From Ottelia alismoides (lineage: Eukaryota > Streptophyta > Magnoliopsida > Alismatales > Hydrocharitaceae), in NCBI GenBank assembly GCA_037367405.1, contig JAZKJV010003364.1, positions 372,001 to 436,000 of the forward strand: a stretch of DNA of 64,000 nt, read 5' to 3'. The position numbers and the translations under genes were made by a program. The notes under the pieces are model-generated. The model did no database searches and had not been told where the DNA came from. It saw only the letters and a program-made list of their open reading frames with translations. Of this stretch, positions 10,441 to 19,379 are shown one piece after another (position 1 is the stretch's first letter; every line of letters begins with the position of its first letter).

Positions 10441-11550
10441 ACATTCTATGGTAGATGCTTCATTGAGAAAAAGAGGGGAAGACCCTCGCCACCTGAACCC
10501 CCACCCTCAGAGCAACCACCATCTCAAATAGCTTCTCCGCCTAGCCTTCTTTTGTCCTCACCTCATCACCCTCTCTAGGGTTCGCCTTCTCACTGTTATT
10601 CGAGTTCTAATCCTTAGGGTTGGGCCTCAACCATTCCCCTCGCCCCCTCTAGGGTATCACCCTGACCCTCCTCCAACCTTCCACCCCCAAATTCTTGCCC
10701 CTCGTGGTTTCCCACTTCACGTTCGAGCTCAAGATCGTCGACTCCTAGTCCATAATGCACGCTCGACAACGCTTTCGTGAGAAGGTACACTGGTATATCG
10801 TCACTTCGGAATCGAAACCCTTTGATGTTGGCCCATCTCGTATCCACTGCGACATTGTCCTGTGGTCGATGTCAGACTTAAGATTTGACATGCGTAGAGG
10901 TGTCGTCGACCTCCTCTGAACGGAGATGAAGCAAATCATTCCACCACCATTGTTGTCTCTATGTTCCCCTCGTTGCCTAGTTACTGCTCGCACCACCTCC
11001 AGGATTCACATCATCAAAAGCTCACAAGTGATCGTAGTCCCATGTGGCCCAGAACATGTAGCTCTGTTGATGGGGCTCGCCACCATGTGCTCCGGCGAGC
11101 TCGCACCTCCTACAGCGAAGGGTCGAGAAACAAGGGAAGTTCTTGTAAGGCTCCCCGCCCCAAGCTACCGATGCTTTCTTGGAGTCATGGCAGAGGTTCG
11201 TAACCCGGTGAACCGAATCAGAAATTCCACCTGGTATCCCCAGCTTATTCGGGTAAAAGCATTGAACCAGAGAAGTGAATCACTACATCCATAAAACACT
11301 TCGTGGGCCTATTCGGGTAAAAGCATTGAACCAGAGAAGTGAATCACTACGTCCATAAACCAGAGAAATCGAACCTAAGAGATGCCTATTCGGATCCATA
11401 AAACACGAGATCATCTTTAATTGGGCTCCGCTCTGGTTTCCCGAAGCAACTGAGTCCGGGTCAAATTACGAATCGTCTTGAATAACAACGCATAAATACC
11501 CACTAACGGGGTTAGGGTTTCCTGAAAGCGGTCGTTGGGCTTCATCCATC
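10441..11550 (-). other. L1-1 region between ORF1-like and endonuclease
   Basis: Expected to hold the end of ORF1 and the start of ORF2, but the frames are short and no domain is recognisable. A 63-bp direct repeat (attcgggtaaaagcattgaa...) starts at 11248 and 11311. A minus-strand frame at 10847-10614 rich in Glu and Gly has no recognised match. Confidence 0.5.
11248..11373. repeat. 63-bp tandem repeat
   Basis: Two adjacent copies of a unit beginning attcgggtaaaag at 11248 and 11311. The first 40 bases or so are nearly identical, after which the copies diverge. It lies in the non-coding-looking middle of L1-1. Confidence 0.8.
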
Positions 11551-12066
11551 CTAATTCCAGCGACCCCCGAGCTTCTTGTTGCGGTTGTCGACCTCCCAAC
11601 ATCCCCTCACGGCAACCGGAGTCCTCGTCGGTGATCCCCTACCATTAATGGCAACTAACCACAAGGTCATCGATCTCCTATCAATCCTCATCGACCTACG
11701 CAAGGGAGATTGAGGATGCGTCCCTCGCATCGTCAGCACAACCTCCGAGCCTTCGCCCAATCGCATGCCGGAGTTACAAATCTCAAACACATTTCTGATG
11801 TGAGCTAGCACCGCCCAAAGCACATCCGCCTTTCTGCACCTCAATGGGACATCGACCACTGAAAGCTTCCATGGTGTTTCCTCATCCCCCGAACTTCTGT
11901 CCAGGAATCGAATTCTCCGCCACTGAATCAACCCTCGTGATTCCGATGACATGCCTCCCTCCAGCGCTCCTATGATCACTCCCTTCGTCGATAGACCTCT
12001 TAGGCAAAAGGATCCTCCTTGTAGCCATATCACATCGACGTAAGTGTCGGCTCGCCTCGCCGCCAA
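11551..12066 (-). pseudogene. L1-1 ORF1-like fragment
   Basis: 171-residue minus-strand frame with GLIQWRRIRFLDRSSGDE, TPWKLSVVDVPLR and KADVLWAVLAHIRNVF. In wording this resembles ORF1/gag-like proteins of plant L1 elements and lies in the right place, upstream of the endonuclease. No nucleic-acid-binding zinc knuckle is visible. I infer the ORF1 role from position and composition. A search against plant LINE consensus sequences would decide. The true start is unknown. Confidence 0.5.
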
Positions 12067-12485
12067 TACCCTCTCCTAGAATCGCCTCAGCGCCTCATCT
12101 TCCCCCACTAGCCCTTCAAGCGGCTACTCCAATGTCACTTTGCTCTTCAAATGTAACGTCGAAGGACCGAAGTCTGCATCACTTGGAAACTTTAAAAGTG
12201 GCTTTGGGACCGCATCAGTGGCGTTCTTCGATAGATCAGCTTCCTCGACTACAATCCCTTCGTCGAACAGTTCCTCCTCTGATGCCTCGGAAGGCTGCAA
12301 CAGAAGCAGAGTTGTTCAGCTGATGCGCAGACTTTCGACAAATGGTCGTCGGCACCACATCGAAAATGTTATGGTTACGTCGCCCTGAGAGGCTTTGGCA
12401 GCCAGCTCTTGACCTTTAGCAGGCTCTAAGGGCCTTCTCTCGCTACCTTTGGCAGGCTCTAAGGACCTTTGGTAGGCTTTAGAGG
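12067..12485. other. Possible L1-1 5' end, then unassigned sequence
   Basis: No domain is recognised. The part to about 12370 could still be L1-1 5' sequence. From 12390 to 12485 there are three imperfect copies of a gcaggctctaaggacctt-like motif. The short plus-strand frames here have no family features. Confidence 0.4.
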
Positions 12486-13571
12486 GATCCAATTACCCAT
12501 CTCTATATGCAGTGTTCAGAAAGGTGGCCCAGGCGGCCGCATATGCGTAGTTGAGCACTGGACGGAACCGCATATTCAATATTTGGTACATATGCGGTTT
12601 GGGCGAGTATGCTGCCAAGTAAACCGCATACTTGGCCACCTATTGGATAGAGCCCCTTCGTACATGCTTCATCTTTTAGTTGTTGGAACTGGTAGCTACT
12701 GTTGCTGCAGTAAAAAATAAATGTTACTAATTGTTTATTAGAAAAGATTTTTATGTTGTTATTTGTAAAAAATAAATTTTCATTTTTTATTTAAAATAAA
12801 TGTTACTAATTATCTATTAGAAAATATTTTTATGTTGTTGTTTGTAAAAAATAAATTTTCTTTTTTTATTTAAATAGAAGTTTTTATATAATTTTTATGA
12901 ATGTCATTTCTTCTCTCTGCATTTGTTTAATCTATATTCAATATTTGTTTTATAGAATTAAATACATCTTTTGTGAAAAATATATCTATGAGTCGTTTTT
13001 TTTCTTCATTCAATACTTTTCTCAATATTTTGTAATAGAAAATTACGTTAAATCCCCTCTAGCTAGCTGTCATCTCATTAACGCTAGATAAAAGGGAATC
13101 TGGTTATTTAATTAATTGAAATATACTGACAATCCAATTTTCATTTGGTTAATTCTTATAGAAACATAACAAATATTTCTATGATTTATTATTTTTATAT
13201 CTCAAAATAATTTTTTCTTATATTTGCATTCCAATACTAAGTACGCCAACAAATTTCACTTTCATTTTTTTATGATTCACTCTTTGATCTAAAATGGTCA
13301 TTTTTTTAAAAGATTTCTCTGAAATCATGTCGTACTAAAAAGTTTATGCATATATTACATACATTATTATTTTTTCAAAACATAAATCTCTAATATTTGA
13401 ATTCAAATTATTACTTTAATTATTTTTAAATTAAAATAATACAAACCGCATAATCTGCATATACTTCCGCATATACTTCCGCATATCCGCTTACTCGTTT
13501 CAGACCGCCTGACCGAACGAATACCACATACCGACTTTCTGAACCTTGTCTGCATGTAACGCATACTCTAA
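12486..13571 (-). repeat. 3' LTR remnant of element F, split by hAT-A1
   Basis: Outside the hAT insert, 12491-12509 (caattacccatctct...) and 13557-13571 (taacgcatactctaaca) together match the last roughly 38 bp of the LTR at 46051-46362. A polypurine tract (minus TTGAGGGGGAG) abuts at 13572. This identifies the end of a minus-strand LTR element. The remainder of the LTR to the left is missing or diverged beyond recognition. Confidence 0.55.
12510..13548. mobile_element. hAT-like non-autonomous element hAT-A1
   Basis: 1039-bp element with 18-bp imperfect terminal inverted repeats (CAGTGTTCAGAAAGG... and, inverted, CAAGGTTCAGAAAG...). It is flanked by 8-bp target duplications, tctatatg at 12502-12509 and tctgcatg at 13549-13556 (two mismatches). 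Subterminal zones at both ends contain many CCGCATA/TATGCGG words. The interior is AT-rich, with a 79-bp tandem repeat starting at 12715 and 12794. There is no transposase coding capacity. The uninterrupted target sequence is visible at 46337-46362, which supports the boundaries. Confidence 0.85.
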
Positions 13572-14106
13572 CACTCCCCCTCAAGCTAGAGCATGCAATG
13601 CGCAGCTTGTACAAATAGAAAGAAATCGATCACTCACAGTAGAAGACACTAGAGACAATATCAACGCATACTCTACTGGTTGCCTTTTCAAAACATTGTT
13701 TCTCATGTTGTGCTGGTGAGGAGGAACAAAAGGGACGGAGTGTAATCTGAATCAAGTCTCTTCGTCGAAGAATGTGTGCTCTGTACTGTGTTTGTCAGTC
13801 ACTGAAACTGGAATGAGTCTCCACCTGGAGAACTCTGGCCCGCAACTACTCCATCTCTCTGAAGGGTCAAACCGGAAAAAGCCATGGAAACATACATCCT
13901 CGTCGGAGACAATGGTCACTGGAGAATGGAGTCTAAAAGTTTCCTCGGTCTCTCCCATACTGACTCAGAGAATGAGATCTCTACTCTAGAGTCAATATAG
14001 TCCACATGAAGAACCTTGAGCTGAAAACAAGATGGGTATGAGGACCTCTCAAACAAATGAACGCACGTGTGTGCGCCTTGAACTGTAGAATCTGAAACAA
14101 TCTGTA
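13572..14106 (-). other. Element F interior next to its 3' LTR
   Basis: Starts with a polypurine tract (plus ctccccctcaagc) and continues without recognisable RNase H or other pol domains. Short frames such as 14203-13916 (minus) have no recognised match. It is probably decayed internal sequence of the same minus-strand element whose leader and 5' LTR lie at 44906-46362, an inference from the shared LTR end. Confidence 0.45.
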
Positions 14107-14254
14107 GAGTCTGAATCTGATAATCTGTAGAGTCTGAAATCTGATCTGTAAAAATCAACATAATACTCCCACTTTCTCTCATACTGGTCGGAATAGATGG
14201 CATCGGCCAAGTTGGGAGAAGATACGAAGATGGAAAGAGAAAAAAATCAATCTA

Positions 14255-14395
14255 TGTTGGAATATTATTTATCTTTTATCCTTTTCATGTATTATCTTTT
14301 CTTTCTATCTACATTATGTAAGTTGCCCAACAGTTTCTCCTTTATATAAGAAACCTTAGGGTCTCATGAATAAGAAACTCATAATTCTCTCCACA
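14255..14395 (+). repeat. Duplicated Copia-3 5' LTR copy
   Basis: About 141 bp beginning tgttggaatatt and ending ctccaca, matching 15004-15148. The adjacent primer-like sequence tgttatcaaaac (14396-14407) is a degraded version of the tRNA-iMet site. Confidence 0.8.
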
Positions 14396-15003
14396 TGTTA
14401 TCAAAACAACAGTCCTAAACTGTAGTTCCCGTACCCCGTACGCTAACCCCACTCGTCGCCCATCTCTCTCTTCCACGCATCGCCCCTCCTCCCTCTCTCT
14501 CCTCTGCGTACTGCCAGCTTGATGCCACTCTACAAAATGCCATCCAAGGCCGCAACGGAGGTGCGAGTGGCTGCAAAATTGTCGCCAGCCCCATTTGAGG
14601 GGCCCTGCGTCGCTGCCAAGCCTTGCTAGGGCTTCCGAACGGTTTATGTTTACAGCCACAATGGCGTACAACCCCTCGGGCGCCACAACAGCCGCCCAGG
14701 CCGTTGGTGGTCTTCGCTGCCACTTCCCAGGGAACCTCGACATTGGACAATAGACAGCCCTCCACCAGGCCCCCGATAAGACCCTTAGGGACCTTCTAAT
14801 CCTCTCCATCACTGCCCAGATCTATTGTTCGGTATAATTTTAACCCAAACGATAGAGCTTGAATCTGACAATCTATAGAGTCTGAAATCTGCAATGTAGA
14901 AATCCACATAATACTCCCCCTTTTCTCTCATATTGGTCGGAATAGAGGACATCGACCAGGTTGGGAGAAAACATGAAGATGGAAAGATAAAAAAATCAAT
15001 CTT

Positions 15004-15148
15004 TGTTGAAATATTATTTATCTTTTATCCTTTTTATTTATTCTCTTTTCTTTCTGTCTACACTATGTAATTTGCCCAATAGGTTTCCCCTCTATATAAG
15101 AAAACCTTAGGGCCTCATGAATAAGAAATTCATTATTTTCTCTCTACA
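15004..15148 (+). repeat. Copia-3 5' LTR
   Basis: 145-bp LTR starting tgttgaaata and ending ctctaca, with a TATATAAG box at 15093-15100. The 3' LTR (44308-44398) matches only its last 94 bp. About 50 bp at its start are missing there, apparently deleted between short tgt repeats. Confidence 0.85.
15093..15100 (+). promoter_or_regulatory. Copia-3 TATA box
   Basis: TATATAAG at the same LTR position as in Copia-1 and Copia-2. Confidence 0.6.
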
Positions 15149-15160
15149 TGTTATCAGAGC
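15149..15160 (+). other. Copia-3 primer-binding site
   Basis: TGTTATCAGAGC abuts the LTR, one mismatch from the TGGTATCAGAGC that primes on initiator tRNA-Met in the other elements here. Confidence 0.85.
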
Positions 15161-15728
15161 AACGGTCATGAACCATAGTTCCCGTACCCCGTGCACAAAC
15201 CCCACTCGTCGCCCATCTCTCTCTTCCACATGTCACCCCTCCCTCTCTCTCCTCTACGTACCACCAGCTTGATGCCACTCTACAGAATGCCACCCAAGGT
15301 CGCAACGGAGGTACGGGTGGCTGCAGCATCGTCACCAGCCCCCTTCGAGGGGTCCTGCTCCTGTTAGGGCTTCCCAAAGGTCCCTGATTGCAGCCACAAT
15401 GCCATACAAGCCCCTGCCCTGGCCCCACAGCCACTTCCCAGGCCACTGGTGGCCTTCGTCGTCACTGACCAGCAAATCTTGGCATTGGACAGCCCTCCAC
15501 CATCCCCTGACAAGCCCCTTAGAGACCTTTTAGTCCTCTCCAATGCTGCCCAGATCTATTGCACGGTATTATTCTAACCCAAAAGGTAATTTTGGGCCAA
15601 CCTTTTCCGATCCTAACGCAGATCGAGGATTGAAGAGGATGGTTGTATGAGTCTACATGTGCAACAAATCCTCAATATGATCGTGTAAACTCGCCCGGAT
15701 CAGTGTACTACCCCAATCAAGTTTCGTT
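15161..15728 (+). other. Copia-3 leader
   Basis: Non-coding leader between primer site and gag. The minus-strand frame at 15446-15144 is chance. The first 440 bp are the second copy of the tandem duplication. Confidence 0.7.
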
Positions 15729-16657
15729 TTGGCATCTTTCTTTATGTCAAAGAACAAGGGTGGTGTCTTCTCTTCGTTTGGTGCCTTCAAGGGCACGGCT
15801 CCCATCGTGAAGATGGATGGGACGAACTATGAGTTGTGGTCCATGCAGTTCTTAACCATCATGCAATGCAATAACAAGGAGCACATTTTGAACAACCAGA
15901 GCCGGCGGATAAGATTGGGGAGAATATTTTGTGGAAGCAAGATGATGTGTACACGCATATTTGGCTCTCTGGTACTCTAACCACAGAGATCGCCAATGAC
16001 AGTGAATCATCCCACTGCCAAGGCAATGTGGCCAAGTGAAGAATGAGGCTAAGATTCTTCAATTACAATTCGATATCTATACGACCAAGCAGAATGACCA
16101 TCATCTACATACTTTCTACTCTTCTCTTCGCGGTATGTTCAAGAAGCTTCACAACTTCATGCCCATAACCACATCTACTGAGCAGCAGATGGCGTACAGG
16201 ATCTCTGTGATGGTTAGAGCTTTCTTGGCTATTATTGATCCTGAGTATGAGGCCGCACACACACAGCTTCTTACAGGTTCAGTCATACCTCCCATGGAGG
16301 AAGCATATAGTCGACTCAGCAGGATTAATGTCCCACCTCCGGCCACTACACAGACCTCCTCAGCGATGGCCGCATCTCGTGGCGGGGGAGGCTCTACTCA
16401 GTTCAGAGGGCGTAGTCCTCGTGGCAGTGGAAGATGTCAGTGTGGTCCTTACACCTATCACAGTCGTCCGAGTCATTCTAAAGATGCATGCTATCAGAAG
16501 CATGGATACCCCGCATCTGGTCATGTTGCTGAGCGGATTGAGCCTCCAAACAGTCCGTCTGCTCATACAGATTCGCGTCTTGATGACATTATCTCCCGTT
16601 TGAGGGAGATGATAATCCTGCTGCTGGCACCACTACAGGTCCCCCAGATGTTGCAGC
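15729..16657 (+). pseudogene. Copia-3 gag
   Basis: Starts with MASFFMSKNKGG, then the family signature APIVKMDGTNYELWSMQF at residues 24-41. A frameshift near 15890-16035 separates it from the rest (YTTKQNDHHLHTFYSSLRGMFKKL, then PPMEEAYSRLSR, then the Gly/Arg-rich stretch). The zinc knuckle is broken: the two N-terminal Cys positions read Tyr and His. It ends at the SIRE insertion after a TGPPDVAA segment. The family's WLSGTLA and ATYSQAKN-type segments are partly lost in the frameshifted zone. Confidence 0.88.
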
Positions 16658-16707
16658 GGTTGGTTTTATATCCCATGGAGACTGGATGATGGGTGCGGAC
16701 AAATCAG

Positions 16708-17458
16708 ACTAAATGACCCGGATTGTTGCAAATAATAAACTCAAACAACCACAGCGTTACATAGCACTTTCAGACACAGATAAACAATCAAACCACAAGT
16801 GCACAGGTATTTAACGTGGAAACCCTCCTGGGTAAAAATACGACCAGAGTCTCCCAACTCGAGCTTTCAACTTGACCCACGCAGGTCTTACCACTAAATC
16901 AAGTTGCTTACACGAGCAACCTAACCATATTACAACCTGAGATGATTACGTGGTCAACTCAACCTTATACATATTAAACAATCTTGATAACCTTAATATC
17001 AAAGTAAATATTCATAGAATAATACGAGGTAAAATCAAAATGATTTAACAAAGCAAGGAGCGGGCTTGTAAGAATCGATCGCAGACTAAATGACCCGGAT
17101 TGTTGCAAATAATAAACTCAAACAACCACAGCGTTACGTAGCACTTTCAGACACAGATAAATAATCAAACCACAAGTGCACGTGGAAACCCTCCTGGGTA
17201 AAAATACGACCAGAGTCTCCCGACTCGAGCTTTCAACCTGACCCACGTAGGTCTTACCACTAAATCAAGTTGCTTACGCGAGCAACCTAACCATATTACA
17301 ACCTGAGATGATTACATGGTCAACTCAACCTTATACATATTAAACAATCTTGATTCTTGATAACCATAATATCAAAGTAAATATTCATAGAACAATACGA
17401 GGAAAAATCAAAATGATTTAACAAAGCAAGAAGCAGGCTTGTAAGAATCGATCGCAGA
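16708..17458 (-). repeat. 377-bp tandem duplication inside SIRE-like left LTR
   Basis: Copies at about 16708-17084 and 17085-17458, each from actaaatgacccgg to aagaatcgatcgcag. They are nearly identical apart from a small deletion (about 10 bp near 17178) and a small insertion in copy two. The other LTR (39740-40120) has a single copy, so the duplication is specific to this LTR. Confidence 0.9.
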
Positions 17459-17882
17459 AAACCAGAGCTATTGGAATGAAGAACGTAGTTGAAAATAGCT
17501 CTTGAATCTTTCTCTCATAGTATAGAATGAAAAGTATAGAGAAAAACTTGTTGCTCTTTGTTGTGTGTTGTAGAATGAGGTGTGGGTCCTATTTATAGGT
17601 CTTAGGGTCTCATATACGTTGGTTCTCAAAAAGTAGTCCGTTGTGAATAAATATGGAATGAAATCGCCTTCAAAAATCTTCCTGAAATGGAATATGATTG
17701 ATCATGATTCAAAGGATGATCGATGATAAGGATTAAGATGATCGATTAGAATCAAATGATCGATCATAAGGATTTAGATGATCAATTAGAATCAAAAGAT
17801 GACCAATCACGGATCAAAATTGATCGATCAGAGATGTAGCCGTAGCAATTGAAATAATGATCGATCATGAAACAAGGTTGAT

Positions 17883-18290
17883 GAGGCCGACAGCCATCAG
17901 AGAAGCTAGAAAGCCGCACTTTACGGCAGGAGTTACGAAGGCGGTGGCATTTATAGAGGCGGCGATAATCGAGGGGGATGATTTGGCACCTTCTTTTGGA
18001 AACCCTAATGATGTACATGATCTTAAGTGGGTCCAAGACGAAAGCATTGGAGTCGATTTTTCTCGAAAACTCGATTATGTCAGATGTATCCACTAACCCG
18101 AGCGAGTCGGATCTTGGTGCCAATCAGGCCATCTTGGCAGGTCACGTAAGTGGATTCCTAAACCAGTCTGTGGCACACTATACAGAAACTTATGTTGAGT
18201 CTGAAGTCTCGAACGTGGATGAGTTTTTCAACCCTTATAAAGAACCAATTATTGTTGATCGTGGAAATTAGGAAAGGGTGTTAGCCCAAG
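17883..18290 (+). pseudogene. L1-2 5' part, unrecognised ORF
   Basis: Short open frames (17857-18096 and 17978-18271) lie at the start of L1-2, for example AVAFIEAAIIEGDDLAPSFG and DVSTNPSESDLGANQA. They could be the tail of ORF1 or the ORF1-ORF2 junction, since they precede the endonuclease. No domain is identifiable. The element may be 5'-truncated here. Confidence 0.4.
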
Positions 18291-18499
18291 GGCTCGTGAT
18301 AGTCAAGGACCTCCCTTGGGCAGTGGCTAGGGGAGACGAAGGGCTATCTAGGCACGATGAATATTCCATGAAGGGTGCCTACACGTTGAACAAGTGTAAC
18401 TCAAGGATTTCCGAGTTTAAGCGGGCAGCTGGGAGGCAAAGATCGTAAGCTGAGATACCTCAACATGCGAAAGTTTAGGGAGGAATTGACCGCAGCAGA

Positions 18500-19330
18500 G
18501 CGGAGAAGCACACGGAGTTTAAAGCGGTGATTATAAACAGAAGCGCAGGGGGAATTGTAGTTCTGTGGAATGGAAACCTCTTTTTGACCTAGTGAAGGAG
18601 GGGGGGATGGTTCAATCAGTCTCAATCTTACTGGATAACAAGGCGGATCGGTCATGCTTTGTTGTTTTTCAGTGGACAGCATTTCAGGGTGTTTACCAAA
18701 TACCGCTTTGTACGATGAGTTAAGGAGCGTTAGGGAGAGGTTTCCGAAGATGGCTTGGATGGTGGGTAGAGATTTCAATGTTACTCTTTACACAGAGGAA
18801 AGGCCTAGATGGAGAGGTGCACAGGGTCTAGGCTTTGGCCTTTTCGCTGGCTTGGTGGAGGAACTTAATATGGAGGTTTTTGATGTGACGAACTACAAGT
18901 ATAAGTAGAGGAGTGCGTCGTCCAGGTCACAGACAGACCGAATTCTTTTGTCAATTGAGGCCATGAAGTTGTTTAGTTTGGCGACCGTTGCTTCTCTTCC
19001 TAGATTGAGATCTGATCACGCATTGTTGTGTTTAGATAAGTGCAGTGGCGGAGTGTCTTCATCATGTTTCAGATTCGAGCATTGTTGAATGCAGAAGGAA
19101 GGCTTCTATGACTTGGTTGTTTCATTATGGACGAATTTGGAGGTGAAGGTTTGACTACACTGAGGTCGTCCTTGAAATTGGTGGTGTCATGACGTCGACT
19201 CATGGATTTCATGAGGGTAACTAGGACAGAGAGGGGCTTAAGACGGAACCAAGCACAGGAAGAGATGGTGAGGCTGGACTTACTGGAGAGTGATAGGGAG
19301 CTGGACGATGGGGAGATTATGAACCGCGAG
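18500..19330 (+). pseudogene. L1-2 endonuclease domain
   Basis: Endonuclease-like part of L1 ORF2 in several frames: SAGGIVVLWNGNLFFD, NKADRSCFVVF, FPKMAWMVGRDFNVTLY (the catalytic DFNV segment, about 18750-18790), FDVTNYKYK followed by a stop, and LPRLRSDHALLCLD (SDH motif near 19010). The region to 19330 is the basic linker ELDDGEIMN-like. Frameshifts near 18660 and 18908 make it non-functional. Confidence 0.82.
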
Positions 19331-19379
19331 ACCATTCAAAAATAATGGAAGACGAAGATGAGAAGCAGGAACACGAATG

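Larger units (their letters stand above)
430..12130 (-). mobile_element. L1-type LINE (L1-1), degenerate, split by Copia-1 and RTE-1
   Basis: A minus-strand non-LTR retrotransposon. In transcription order it shows an ORF1-like region (12066-11551), an apurinic endonuclease-like domain (10440-9750), reverse transcriptase (9200-8653 continuing at 1996-1200), and the C-terminal zinc-binding region typical of plant L1 ORF2 (about 1200-430). Many stops and frameshifts make it dead. The RT is interrupted between 1996 and 8648. The 5-bp sequence agatg at 1992-1996 is repeated at 8648-8652, and with one copy the RT frame runs across the junction. Both ends of the element are approximate because no flanking duplication was found. 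It is the oldest element in the left part of the window. Confidence 0.85.
14107..15600 (+). repeat. Tandem duplication of flank, LTR and leader of Copia-3
   Basis: Two adjacent units of about 740 bp, roughly 14107-14850 and 14851-15600. Each contains about 150 bp of flanking sequence (tagagtctgaaatctg...), a 141-145-bp Copia LTR, a primer-site-like sequence and about 440 bp of leader. Because flank and element are duplicated together, this happened after integration, probably by unequal exchange or replication slippage. Only the second copy leads into gag. Confidence 0.85.

Noticed and set aside
10926..11294. Plus-strand frame of 122 codons
   Set aside because: No family features, and it lies antisense to L1-1 in a region with direct repeats.
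14342..14812. Minus-strand frames of 116-156 codons
   Set aside because: They are antisense to the Copia-3 leader, and related frames in the second unit merely follow the tandem duplication.
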